This document shows, in pieces, positions 44,175-56,044 of a stretch of DNA of 64,000 nt. A program made the position numbers and the translations under genes. Position 1 is the stretch's first letter, and every line of letters begins with the position of its first letter. The notes beneath the pieces were generated by a model. That model did no database searches, was not told the origin of the DNA, and saw only the letters and a list, made by a program, of their open reading frames with translations. Source of the stretch: Elymus sibiricus (lineage: Eukaryota; Streptophyta; Magnoliopsida; Poales; Poaceae); NCBI GenBank assembly GCA_039707655.1, contig CM077664.1:30678781-30742780 (forward strand), written 5' to 3'.

Positions 44175-45773
44175 ACCTTTCTTCTTCAACAACTATCGGT
44201 CAGTTTTGGTTGAGCCTAAGTTTTTGCTTCTTCACATGATATGTGCTATCCTTGGAATGTCATTTTATTTTGTGTTTTTTGCTGTTTGAATAAAATACTT
44301 AAGATCTGAAATTTTTAAATGAGAGAGAGTTCTCACATAGCTACTTAATTACTTAACTACTCATTTGATCTTCACTTATATCTTTTTGGAGTAGTTTGTC
44401 ATTTACTCTTGTTCTTCACTTATATCCTATGAGTAAATTGTTGAAATGAATTGAATATTATAAAGTTGAAATTTATATGCTTCATATGCTTGTCCCATGG
44501 GGAGTAGTGACTTCACATACAAGAAGTATAAGTGGTAAAATTTATTGAAAGTTAACAAACATAGCATTGGTCACTTGAACAATTCATGAAAGAATTTTCA
44601 AGGAAGAGAAATTTCACATATAAATATACTATCTTGGACATCTTCAATGATTGTGAGCCCCCATTAATTATTTTCAAGCTTGATCAAGTAGTTGACGTTG
44701 GACAAGGAAGACAACGTAATGAGTTATGTTTGTTTATATTCACATAGAAGTTATATTGTCATGGATCCTCTAACATGTGGTGCTTGCTTAGGATCTTTTG
44801 CTAGCCAAAAATTCGTACTAAGTAGAGATATTACTTGTGCATCCAAAACCCTTAAACCCAGTTTCTTGCCATGAGTGTCCACCATACCTACCTATGGATT
44901 GAATAAGATCCTTCAAGTAAGTTGTCATCGGTGCAAAAAGCAATAAAAATTGCTCCTAAAATATGTATGATCTTTTATTGTAAGGGAAAATAAGCATTGT
45001 ATGAACTTGTGATGGTAAAGAAATAAAAGCGACGGACTGCATAATAAAGGTTGCTATCACAAGGGACAATATAACGTGACGTTCCTTTGCATTAAGGGCT
45101 TGTGCATCCAACAACAAAAAGCGCATGACGACCTTTGCTTCCCTCTACGAAGGGCCTATCTTTTACTTTTCCATATTTACTTTTCTGTATTTACTTTTAT
45201 ACAAGAGTCATTAATGTTCATCCCTACTTCGCTCTATTTATTCTTTAGTTGGCAAGCATTATGTGGTAGGGAAAGATCCAGGCACATATATCCAGTTGAA
45301 TATAGGTGATCATGAGTTATGATTTTTGACATTATCCCTGAGATAAATAAGTTGGGAGGCGAAACATTAAGCCCCTATCTTCCTATGTGTTTGACTGAAA
45401 CGGTTTGTTCTAAAAATATGCTTTGAGTGTCAGCAATCATGGAAGACTAAATGATGGTTGAGTATGTGGAATTTGCTAGATCAAAGCTCTTACATAGACC
45501 CTTCCTGAAAATAAGATGAATTGCAATTGTTTGATGACTGAGAACATAGTTTGTTAGTTTTCAAGAAAGTTTATGGCCTATACTTTAAACATGTGAATAG
45601 CATGCTACTTGATCATGAGAAGTTTTATGAGATGAGCTACTGATTATGATATATATTGATGCTAGAAAAAGTGATTGAAATTATCATTGATCAAACTTAT
45701 GCACTATGCTAGCATTCACACTTCATAAATTATTTCTTTTATCATTTACCTACTCAAGGACGAGCAGGAATTT

Positions 45774-45786
45774 AGCTTGGGGATGC
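45774..45786 (+). promoter_or_regulatory. Polypurine tract of E
   Basis: AGCTTGGGGATGC directly before the 3' LTR at 45787, preceded by the conserved CTACTCAAGGACGAGCAGG. W has the same arrangement reversed at 51160-51173. 44300-45770 is otherwise AT-rich non-coding sequence without further signal. Confidence 0.8.
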
Positions 45787-47471
45787 TGATACGTCTCCAA
45801 CGTATCTATAATTTATGAAGTATTCATGCCATGTTTATTATAGTTTTGTATGATTTTGGTGCACTTTTATATGGCTTTTATTTGATTTTTATGGACTAAC
45901 ATATTGACCTAGTGCCCAGTGCCAGTTGCTGTTTTCTGCTTGTTTTTGGTTTTCCAGAAAATCCATATCAAATGAAGTCCAAATGCAGCGAAACTTTTTG
46001 ACGATTTTTTCTGGAAGGAAATGAACCCAGGAAGCTTCGGGGAAGCAGCAGAAGAGCCACAGGGGCCCCATGAGCCACCTGGGCGCGCCTGCCCCCCCCC
46101 CCCCCAGGCGCGCCCTGGTGCCTCGTGGGCCCCCTGTGGCACCTCTTTGTGTGATTCCAATGCTGAACAATCATATATATTCAGAAACCCCCAAAAGTTA
46201 ACCTAGATGAGTTTTTACGCCGCCGCAAGCCTCTGTACCTCCACGATCTAATCTACAACCCTTTTCCGGCACCCTGCCGGAGGGGGGGAATCATCACCAG
46301 AGGCCATCTTCATCATCCCGGCGGTCTCCATGACGAGGAGGGAGTAGTTCACCCTCGGGGCTGAGGGTTTGTACCAGTAGCTATGTGTTTGATCTCTCTC
46401 TCTCGTGTTCTTGATTTGGCACGATCTTGATGTATCGCGAGCTTTGTTAATATAGTTGGATCATATGGTGTTTCTTCCCTCTCTATCCTTGTTGTGATGA
46501 ATTGAATCTTTTCCCTTTGAGGTTTCGTTATTATTGGATTGAATATTTCAGGTTTCAGAACACTTGATGTATGTCTTGCATATGAATACCCGTGGTGACA
46601 ATGGGGTATTATATTGATTCACTTGATATATGTTTTGGCACTCAACTCGCGGATTCCCGTGGTGACATTGGGGTTATCTATGCATAGGGGTTGATGCACG
46701 TTTTCATTATCTTTTCTCCGATAGAAACTTTGGGGTGCTCCTTGGAGATCTTTGTGTGGATTGAATATTATGATTATGAAGTTGTTTGATGCATATCGTA
46801 TAATCAACTCACGGATACTTGTGGTGACATTGGAGTATCTAGGTGACATTAGAGTTGGTTGATGTGTATCATATGGTGTTATTTTAGTACGAACTCTAGG
46901 GCTGTTTGTGACACTTACAGGAATAGCTCAATAGATCGATCGGAAAGGATAACTTTGAGGTGGTTTCGTACCCTACAAATAATTTCTATCTTATGTTCTC
47001 TGCTAATAGGAACTTGGGAGTGATTCTTTATCGCACGTTGAGGGATGGTTATATGATCCAATTATATTAGCATTGTTGAGAGATTGCACTAGCGAAAGTA
47101 TGAACCCTAGGCCTTGTTTTTAAGCATTGCAATACCGTTTGTGCTCACTTTTGTTACTTGCTACCTTGCTGTTTTTATATTTTCAGATTACAAAAACCTA
47201 TATCTACTATCTATACTACACTTTTATCACCATCTATTCGCTGAACTAGTGCACCTATACAATTTACCATTGTATTGGGTGTGTTGGGGACACAAGAGAT
47301 TTCTTGTATTTGGTTGCAGGGTTGTTTGAGAGATACGATCTTCAACCTACGCCTCCCACGGATTGATAAACCTTAGGTCATCCACTTGAGGGAAATTGCT
47401 ACTGTCCTACAAAACTCTACGCTTGGAGGCCCAACACGAGTCTACAAGAATAAGTTGTGTAGTAGACATCA
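45787..47471 (+). repeat. 3' LTR of E
   Basis: Same family and length as 40002-41685. The GC-rich hairpin with a longer C run is at about 46055-46135. Ends GACATCA before the second GATCC. Confidence 0.92.
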
Positions 47472-47476
47472 GATCC

Positions 47477-47687
47477 CGACACCCCCAGCTCCCCAAAAAG
47501 GCGGAGACCACGTGGACGCCCGAGGAAGATTGTCGATGAAATGCAAGCTACAAAAACAAAAACTCTTGAAGAGCTCAAACTTAAATTTGATACGAAGACC
47601 ATTGCTAAACGTGTGGGTTCGATATCTTCTCGATCACGCAGACCATCACAAGCTTTGTTGAGCCCATTCAAGGAATGCAAATGGTAG
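47477..47687 (+). pseudogene. Ulp1-like gene, rest of exon 13 with AT-hook and stop
   Basis: After removal of E and one GATCC, the frame of exon 13 runs on in phase to TAG 47685-47687, so the exon is 330 coding bases. It encodes an AT-hook-like RRRPRGRPRK followed by a basic, Ser/Thr-rich tail (KRVGSISSRSRRPSQALLSP). An AT-hook on a Ulp1-like protein suggests action on chromatin or transposon DNA; this is inference. Confidence 0.75.
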
Positions 47688-47867
47688 TTTAGGTATGTAC
47701 TAGATAGCACTGGAGTTATCACTTATGGTACATATGTCATTTATGCTATGGTGATCTTAGTTACGCAAGCACTGCTATATAGTTGGATTTCATCTTTATG
47801 TTGCTATCCATGAAACAGCAACTCCCCTAGTCAAGTAATACATGGTAAGTTATTTTTCCAAAACACA

Positions 47868-48180
47868 TAGTAGGTGCTTTTGGCAATCATGTGCATGCTC
47901 TACTTTTGGAAATAATTAATACATGCTTTACGGTTTTTTTGCTTCAACTGGCAATAGGCACTCTTGGCAAACATGTTGCATGCTCTACTTTTGGCAACAA
48001 CTAGTACATGCTCAGTTATTATCAGAATCTGGCAGTAGTAGCTTTTGGCAATCATGGGCATGCTCTACTTTTGGCAATAACTAATACATGCTCAGTTCGT
48101 TTGCTTAAAATGGCAATAGGTGTTATTGGCAAACAGTTGCAGGCTCTACTATTGGCAACAACTAGTACATGATCAATTCT
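47868..48180. repeat. Tandem repeat of about 75-80 bp, four to five units
   Basis: Units contain CTTTTGGCAATCATG-GCATG, CTCTACTTTTGGCAA and AACTA-TACATGCTCAG, alternating in two subtypes. It lies just downstream of the Ulp1-like stop. 47688-47867 and 48181-48361 have no gene; the latter has several CATCTTCAGTT-like words. Confidence 0.75.
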
Positions 48181-48361
48181 ACTTCCAGCAAACATCCCTA
48201 CATATGACTAAACATCTTCAGTTGAGAACTGAACATATTCAGTTTAGCATATAGCAGGAGCATCTTCAATTAGAGATGGAACATCTCCAGTTCAATATAT
48301 AACCTGAACTTCTTCAGTTTAGGGCAAACTTGTACCATAGATCACCATCGTTACGTAATTA

Positions 48362-48555
48362 GGCCTTGTACAATGCAAGGCGATTAGGGGAGGTGCATAG
48401 AAAAATAAACCGGTATTTCTTTAAACACCAGCGCTTATTACAACAGGGTAGACGCATAATTACATGTCTCTCCTGTGGAAATAGTCACTGGTGCTCCAGA
48501 GAACTCGGTTTATTTTCCTACACATCTCCCTAACCACCTACCATTGTACAAGGCC
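48362..48555. mobile_element. PIF/Harbinger (Tourist-like) MITE, 194 bp
   Basis: Terminal inverted repeats GGCCTTGTACAATG... and ...CATTGTACAAGGCC extending imperfectly to about 50 bases (GAGGTG-ATAGAAAAATAAACCG). Flanked by TTA on both sides (48359-48361, 48556-48558), the target duplication of this superfamily. Confidence 0.88.
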
Positions 48556-48756
48556 TTAACACACATCATCAAAGTACTGGCAAACACTTAATTAAGACGG
48601 CAGATTAAACAATTCATAACTTAAGCAGTGCGGCGCATAAGTTCAAAGAGTACGTTGGGGCATCAGTTCGAAACCACGAGAACCAAAAGACATGATATAA
48701 ACATAAATGGCTGCGGTGGGACTGGGGCAGCAGCAGGCTGGCAGGCAAGCAGGGCA

Positions 48757-49089
48757 TCAGTTCTTCGCCTTCTTGGCCGGGCGAGGAGGGGGCGGGACGT
48801 AGAACGCCTCATGCCCTACCACGTACTTTCGGAGGAAGGCACCGAAGGCCGCGTGCCCAGCCTTGACAATGGGGTTATGCTTCGTCTCTGATCCCTTGCC
48901 AACGCCCGTGGCGTGCTGGATCATGCTATTGAAGTCTCTCGCGATGTCCTTGGTACAGAAGGGGCAGGATATGTATCCGTAGCGCTTCTGGGTGCGGTAC
49001 GGGATTTCCCCGTTCCGCAGCCTCCTCAGGATGTACCGGCTCTTGTTGTCCCTGCTATCTTTGTCATGGTCCACGTCTTCGTCGGCTTC
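48757..49089 (-). pseudogene. Terminal exon of a zf-XS domain protein
   Basis: Minus exon with acceptor CTAATTCACAG before GAAGCC, open for 110 codons to TGA 48757-48759. It has an acidic start (EADEDVDHDKDSRDNKSRY), then YISCPFCTKDIARDF and MIQHATGVG, matching the C-x2-C...H zinc finger of zf-XS as found in SGS3-like RNA-silencing proteins, and a tail PPPPRPAKKAKN with a nuclear signal-like end. The usual XS domain is not present here. Upstream exons would lie to the right, but W sits at 49620 and I found none beyond it. Probably a gene fragment, or the last exon of a gene cut by W. Confidence 0.6.
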
Positions 49090-49619
49090 CTGTGAATTAG
49101 TACACATAGAATAACTCAGCTGAAATATTTAACTACTTATAACTTGAAGGTTTGAAAGCAATCATATGAACAATGGCAATTACCACTCTTTTCTTCTCTA
49201 GAAATATGGGTCACGTCACACAGTCAAAGTTGGGGTTATCGGAATTGTTTGGAATGTGTGCATAGCACCATAGTACTCAACTATGAATTCCCCTTGTTGG
49301 AGAGAATAAAAAGGAAAATTACCTTGCTATTTATATTTACTGATGTGATCCATGTTTTCAAAATAACTAGACAAATGCCATGTACATGGCTGAGCTATAG
49401 CATGTAACTTCTACCATTTACCGCAAGAGCATGTTGAGAAATCTCTAAACTAGAAAGAGCTTCTGGAGCATTTTGTACCAATAGTAAGTACATTATAATA
49501 CAATGATTACCAAAAAAGAGCATGCAGATGATTCACACTAATCTACCTCTTATATTGTATTATATTTTGTTGTATTCCTTGTTATCTATCTTCAAATTTT
49601 CTTTCGTTTGCATGTATAG
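49090..49619. other. Low-copy spacer or intron of the zf-XS gene
   Basis: AT-rich. Ends at the W target site TATAG (49615-49619). No further exon recognised. Confidence 0.5.
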
Positions 49620-51159
49620 TGCTACTTGTAGCTTGCGTTGGTTTTATCCCCGAAGAGGAAGGGATGATGCAGCACAGTAGAGGTAAGTATTTTCCTCAGT
49701 TATGAAACCAAGGTTATCAATCCAGTAGGAGAACCACGCAACACCTCGTTAGCAGTACCTGCACACAAACAACAAATCCTTGCACCCAACGCAAACAAGG
49801 GGTTGTCAATCCCTCGGCGGTTAATTGCAAGATTAAATTGTATGTGATAGATAGATAGATTGAAACAAAAATACAAAATAAAATAAATAAAAGAAAAGGT
49901 GCAGCAATATTTTTAGGGTTTTAGTAATATGATTTAGATAGACCCGGGGGCCACAGTTTTCACTAAAGGCTTCTCTCATAGAAAATAGCATATGGTGGGT
50001 AGACCAATTACTGTTGGGCAATTGATAGAAAAGCAAATAATCATGATGATATCCAAGGCAATGATCATGTATATAGGCATCACGTCCGAGACAAGTAGAC
50101 CGACTCCTGCCTGCATCTACTACTATTACTCCACACATCGACCGCTATCCAGCATGCATCTAGTGTATTAAGTCCATAAAGAACGGAGTAACGCCTTAAG
50201 AACGATGACATGATGTAGCCAGGATAAACTCACGTATGAATAAACCCCATCTTTTTACCCTTAATAGCAACGATACATATGTGTCATGTCCCTTTCTGTC
50301 ACTGGGATTGAGCAACGCAAGATCGAACCCATTACAAAGCACCTCTTCCCATGGCAAGATAAATCAATCTAGTTGGCCAAACCAAATCAATAGATCGGAG
50401 AAGAAATACGAGGCTATAATAATCATGCATAAAAGAGATCAGAGAAGACTCAAATAATATTCATGGATAATCTGATCATAAACTCACAATTCATCTGATC
50501 CGAACAAACACATCGGATAGAACTCCAAGAACATCGAGGAGAACATTGTATTGAAGATCAAAAAGAGAGAAGAACCATCTAGCTACTAACTATGGACCCT
50601 AAGGTCTGTGGTAAACTACTCACGCATCATCGGAAGGGCGGCAAGCTTGATGTAGAGCCCCTCCGTGATCGATTCCCCCTCCGGCGGAGTACCGGAGAAG
50701 GCCTCCAGATGGGATCTCTCAAGAACAGAAACTTGCGGCGGCGGAAAAAGTATTTCGTGGACTCCCCTGAGGGTTTTTGATTTTTTGGGAATTTATAGTG
50801 GAGGAATTAGGTCAAACGGAGCTCTGTGGGCCCCACGAGGTACCAGGGCGCGCCTGCCCCCCCCCCCTCCTGCCTCGTGGGCACCCCCTGGGGCTTCTGG
50901 CCTCCTCCCGAAGCTTCTAGTGTTTATCTTGTCCAGAAAAAAATCTCCAAAAAGTTTCGTGGCATTTGGACTTCGTTTGGTATTGATTTTCTGTAAAACA
51001 AAAATAGGGCAGAAAACAGCAACTGGCACTGGGCACTAGGTTAATAGGTTAGTCTCCAAAAATGATATATAATTGTTGTAAATGTATATATAAACATCCA
51101 AGATTGATAATATAACAGCATGGACCATCAAAAATTATAGATACGTTGGAGACGTATCA
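49620..51159 (-). repeat. 3' LTR of W
   Basis: Plus ends TGCTACTTGTAGCTTGCG and GAGACGTATCA. GC-rich hairpin with a C-run loop at about 50825-50885. Confidence 0.92.
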
Positions 51160-51173
51160 GCATCCCCAAGCTT
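51160..51173 (-). promoter_or_regulatory. Polypurine tract of W
   Basis: Minus AAGCTTGGGGATGC directly before the LTR, with CTACTCGAGGACGAGCAGG upstream as in E. Confidence 0.8.
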
Positions 51174-52489
51174 AATTCCTGCTCGTCCTCGAGTAGGTAA
51201 ATGGTAAAAACAGAATTTTTGATGTGGAATGCTGCCTATCATATTCATCACATATTCTTTTCTTTTATAGCATGGACATTGGACTTGAATGATTCAAAGC
51301 AATAGTCTATAATTTGACATGAAGATATAAATACTCAAGCATGCTAACAAGCAACCATGTCTTTCAAAATATCAACGCTAAAGAAAGTTATCCCTAGCCC
51401 ATTATGCTCAATCATTGATCCATTCATGAAACACACTCAAATATTAGCTACATCCAATGCACAAGTATGACAATAGTGCTCTCTAGTTGGTGCTTTTGTA
51501 AGAGAAGATGGAGACTCAAATAAAAAATAAAAATTGCATAAAAGTAAATAGATAGGCCCTTCGCAGAGGGAAGCAGAGATTTGTCAAATGTGGCAGAGCT
51601 CAAAGCTTGAAATTAAAGAGATAAAATATTTTGAGAGGCATGCTTTTCCTGTCAACGAAAACGACCGAGAATTCCCAATATTTTCCATGCTAGACACATC
51701 ATAGGCGGTTCCCAAACAGAAAGTAAAGTTTATTTCCTTTCCATCATTTCTTTCACAATCCATGGCTAGCCGTATCCACGGGTGCCCTCCATACCACCTC
51801 TTTCCAAGGAATTTTGTTGTTATTAATTTTTGATTTCATTGTGGGACTGGGCATCCCTATTACCAGCCACTCTCTCATGCAATGACAAGTGAATAAACAC
51901 TCATCGTGAGAATAACACACCTAGCATTGAAAATAATGGCCACCCCCTGCCGCTTCATGAGCAGTACGGGCACACAAAACGGAAAAATTATTTTGAAATT
52001 TAGAGTTGGCACACGCAAATTTACATGGAACGGCATTGAAATACCGCATATAGGTAGATATAGTGGACTCATTTGGCACAACTTGGGTTTAAGGAGTTTG
52101 GATGCACAAGCAGTATTTCCGCTTAGTACAAATGAAGGCTAGCAAATAGATTGAGAAGCAACCAACCAAAAAACGAAAACGGTCATAAACATGCATTGAA
52201 CATAACTAACACCGAATAATGCACCATAAGTAGGATATAATTTTGGTGCATAACTATTGACTTAACGTGCATGCATAGGGAATCACAAACCTTAACACTA
52301 ATATTCTTACTAAATCACAATTACTCACTAACATGACTCACATATTATCATTTCCATGTCGCAAAACTATTGCAAGGAATCACACTTATCATATCCAATG
52401 ATCTATATGAAAGTTTTTATTATATCCCTCTTGAATATTCATCACTTTGGGACCAAATTCATATCTTGTGCAAATTACCATTACTATTA

Positions 52490-52870
52490 TCAACTCTCAA
52501 AAAGATTTAAGTGAAGCATGAGAGTGCAAATATTTCTTCAAATTTTTAATCTTATCAATTGTCAAAATAATATAAGTGAAGCATGAGAATTCATTTCTTC
52601 AAAATTTCAATCTTATCAACTCTCAAAATAATATAAGTGAAGCATGAGAGTTTATTTCTTCAAAATTTTAAACAACTCTCAAAATTATATAAGTGAATCA
52701 TGAGAGTTTATTTCTTAAAAAATTTAATCAACTCTCAAAATAATATAAGTGAAGCATGAGAGTTTATTTCTTCAAAATATAGCCACCACTGTGCTCAAAA
52801 AGATTTAAGTGAAGCACTACAGCAACTGCCTAGCTCAAAAAATTTAAGTGAAGCACATAGAGTATTCTAA
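52490..52870. repeat. ~48-bp tandem array, about seven units, in W
   Basis: Units contain CTCAAAA-TAATATAAGTGAAGC, ATGAGAGTTTATTTCTTC and AAAATTT. The last two are shortened and differ (CTCAAAAAGATTTAAGTGAAGC). Non-coding. Confidence 0.8.
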
Positions 52871-53053
52871 CAAATGATGATAAATGTGTGGCTCTCTCAA
52901 GATAGGTGTGTTCAGCAAGGATGATTGTGACAAACTAAAAAGAAAACAAAGCAAAGACTCGTATAATACAAGACGCTCCAAGCAAAACTCATATCAAATG
53001 ACGAATAAAAATATAGCTCCAAGTAAAATTACCGATGGTTGGTAGAAGAAAGA

Positions 53054-53136
53054 GGGGATGCCTTCCGGGGCATCCCCATGCTTAGACGCTTGAGTCTTCC
53101 TTGAATATTACCTTGGGGTGCCTCAGGCATCCCCAA
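53054..53136 (-). other. Paired GGGGATGCC hairpins (W copy)
   Basis: 53054-53077 reads GGGGATGCC-TTCCGG-GGCATCCCC, a perfect 9-bp stem. 53113-53136 reads TTGGGGTGCC-TCA-GGCATCCCCAA. On the minus strand the order and spacing equal those of E. Confidence 0.7.
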
Positions 53137-53719
53137 GCTTAGGCTCTTACCCTTATTCCTTCATCCATCGTGATCTCACCCAAAACTTGAAAACTTCAAT
53201 CACGCAAAACTCAACAAAACCTTCGTGAGATCCGTTAGTATAACAAAATAAATCACTACTTTAAGTACTGTTGCAAAATCATTCATATTTGATTTTTGCA
53301 TTATACCTACTGTACTCTAACTTCACAATGGCTTATACCCCCCCCGATACAATCCATAGATTCATCAAAACAAGCAAGTAGTAGATCAAAAACAGAATCT
53401 GTCAAAAACAGAACAGTCTGTAGCAATCTATTTAAAAGCCATACTTCTGTAACTCAAAAAATTCTTAAAAATTAGGAAAACGTGGGAAATTCATATACGA
53501 ATACTGTGTAAAAATTTCAGATTTTTCTGACTCCCCAGTACAGAAACAAAATTCGGGCACTGGACGCAAAACTTTCTGTTTTCCAAACAGCATCAATTAT
53601 ACTATCTTCCAAATCATCCTAAAGCTTTACTTCGAACAAACACTAATTAAAAAAAACACAATCATACCAGTAGCATAATTGTGAAATCACACAATAAAAG
53701 AAAAAATTTATTTTATTCA

Positions 53720-53743
53720 TTGGGTTGCCTCCCAACAAGCGCT
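53720..53743 (-). other. Conserved post-ORF hairpin motif (W copy)
   Basis: Minus AGCGCTTGTTGGGAGG then CAACCCAA. The stop codon of the gag-protease frame (53742-53744) overlaps its first bases. Confidence 0.65.
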
Positions 53744-55982
53744 ATTGTTTCATGCCCCTAGCTAGGCATAATGCATAGTTTCGAGTATTGTCATCTTTCA
53801 AGTTGATTCCATAAGTGGACCTCATAATTGATTCATATGGTGCTTTAATTCCTTTCCTAGGGAAATGCTCCATACCCTTTTTTAATGGAAATTGAAATTT
53901 TATATTCCCTTCTTTCATATCAATAACGGCACCTATAGTTCGTAAGAACGGTCTACCAAGTATTATGGGGCAAGAAGAATTGCATTCAATATCAAGAACA
54001 ATAAAATCAACGGGCACATAATTTCTATTTGCAATAATAAGAACATCATTAATTCTACCCATTGGTTTTTTAATAGTAGAATCCGCCAAGTGCAAATTAA
54101 GAGAACATTCATCTATATTGGTGAAACCTAGCACATCACAAAAAGATTTTGGAATTGTGGAAACGCTAGCACCCAAATCAGATAAAGCATTGCACTCATA
54201 ATTTTTAATTTTTAATTTAATGGTGGGTTCCCATTCATCATATAATTTTCTAGGGATTGAAATCTCTAGTTCTAGCTTTTCTTCTAACGCTTTCATCATT
54301 GCTTCTATGATATGTTTAGTAAAAGCCTTATTTTGCTCATAAGCGTTGGGTGAATTTAACATGGATTGTAACAAAGAAATGCACTCAATCAAAGAACAAT
54401 TATCATAATTAAAATCATTGTAATCCAAGAGAGTGGGCACATCGCTATTTAAAGTTTTTACCTCTCCAAACCCACTTTTAGCAATTTTTTCATTAAGATT
54501 TTCACCCTCCGAATTATGGGAACGCCTACTAGCTAAAGTTGACTCTTCTTCAGTCCCCTTTTCATCAAGTTTTATATTGCTAAACAAAGAATCAATAGAT
54601 GAAACACCAATCATTTTAATATCCTCATCATTACTACGATAAAAACCAGGAGGAATCGCTTTTTCTAAAAATTCTCGTTTAGCTTTTAGCATGGCGGTTC
54701 TTTTCTTACTCTCATCCATGGAGACATATAAAGCTTTAATTGATTCGCTAATATCAATTTTGGGTGGCAAAATTTTAGTCTTAAGATTTTCCACATCATG
54801 AATAATTCTATCAATGCTCCTAGACATATCATCAAGTTTACTCAATTTTTTTTCTATCGTAGCATTGAAAACTTTTTGAGCATTAAGAAATTCCTTAATA
54901 TTACTTTAAAGATCAAAGGGCATCCTATTATTATTGTTATAAGAATTACCATAAGGATTGCCATAATTATTAGAGGAATTTCCAGGAAACGGTCTAGCGT
55001 TGAAATTACCTCTATAAGCATTATTATTAAAATTGTTTCGCGAGACAAAATTCACATCTACGGGATCATTATTTTGCTCAATCAAAGTGGACAAAGGCAC
55101 ATCATTAGGATCAATATGAGCATTTTTACTAGCAACCAATTTCATAAGCGCATCAACTTTATCACTCAAAGTACTAATTTCTTCAATAGAATTCACCTTT
55201 TTACTAGTAGGAGTTCTTTCAGTATGCCATTGTGAATAATTTGCCATAATATTATCAAGAAATTTAGTAGCTTCCCCCAAAGTAATTTCCATAAAAGTAC
55301 CACCCGCGGCGGAGTCTAAAAAATTTCTAGAAACAAAATTCAATCCCGCATAAAAATTTTGTATGATCATCCATAAATTTAAACCATGAGTAGGGAAATT
55401 TCTTATCATTAATTTTATCCTCTCCCAAGATTGGGCAACATGTTCATGATCAAGTTGCTTAAAATTCATAATTTGATTTCTAAGAGAAATAATTTTCACG
55501 GGAGGAAAATACTTAGTAATAAAAGCATCTTTACACCTATGCCAAGAATCGATACTATTTCATGGTAAAGATGAAAACCAAATTTTTGCACAATCCCGCA
55601 ACGAGAATGGGAATAATTTTAATTTCACAATATCATTATCCACATCTTTTTTCTTTTGCATGTCACACAATTCTACGAAAGTGTTAAGATGGGATGCGGC
55701 ATATTCATTAGGACTACCGGAAAATTGATCTTTCATGACAAGATTTAACAAAGCGGCATTAATATCACAAGTCTCCGCACTAGCGGCAGGAGGAGAAATC
55801 AGAGTACTAATAAAATCATTATTATTAGTATTGGAAAAATCACTCAATTTTTTATTTTCTTGAGATATCGTGACTACGCAAACAAGATAACAAACAAGCA
55901 AACAAGAAAAAGGCAAACGAAAAATATTTTTGTATTTTTGTAAAAACATTTTAGAAGTGGGGGAGATGAAAACGAGAGGCAA
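53742..55982 (-). pseudogene. W gag-protease frame with two in-frame stops
   Basis: One continuous frame apart from TGA at 55560-55562 and TAA at 54906-54908. The gag core shows KLKLFPFSLRDCAKIWFSSL and, after the first stop, a Trp-containing helix (SWHRCKDAFITKYFPP) and the QLDHEHVAQSWERIKLMIRN block. An Asn/Gly-rich stretch without a CCHC knuckle and a coiled region follow. The protease has ALSDLGASVSTIPKSF (Asp-Leu-Gly-Ala in place of the usual Asp-Ser/Thr-Gly-Ala) and SCPIILGRPFL. The frame ends with the conserved hairpin. Start uncertain: a likely initiation site near 55870 reads VVTISQENKKL without ATG, and the frame is open upstream into the leader. Such an element would need RT and integrase in trans. 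Confidence 0.85.
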
Positions 55983-56044
55983 ATAAAGTAAATGCAGGGA
56001 GATGAGAGTTTATGCAAAGGTACTTGATAGGTGTTGATGATGTC

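Larger units (their letters stand above)
42830..44290 (+). repeat. Two diverged ~740-bp direct blocks in E
   Basis: Block 1 (about 42835-43570) and block 2 (about 43590-44290) share in order AATTTTTCAGAATTTTT, GACTGTTCTGTTTTGGCAGATT (variants), ACTAACCTATCTCAC, GTTAAGTTTTGTGTG-TTGAAGTTTT, paired AAGCTTGGGGATGCC hairpins and CACATGATATGTG. The same order occurs once, reversed, in W (53500-52990), so E carries an internal duplication. Confidence 0.7.
40002..47471 (+). mobile_element. Complete non-autonomous gypsy-type retrotransposon E
   Basis: LTRs 40002-41685 and 45787-47471, with target duplication GATCC (39997-40001 and 47472-47476). PBS 41696-41713 and polypurine tract 45774-45786. There is one ORF (41811-42707) and then 3.1 kb of non-coding sequence with two related blocks and four hairpins. 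No protease, RT or integrase. The left LTR starts TAATACG where the right has TGATACG. By eye LTRs differ by 2-3 percent, many changes being C/T or G/A at former CG sites. It disrupts exon 13 of the Ulp1-like pseudogene. Confidence 0.93.

Noticed and set aside
52490..52870. CRISPR array
   Set aside because: Repeats are contiguous and diverged without unique spacers, in a plant retrotransposon. No cas genes.
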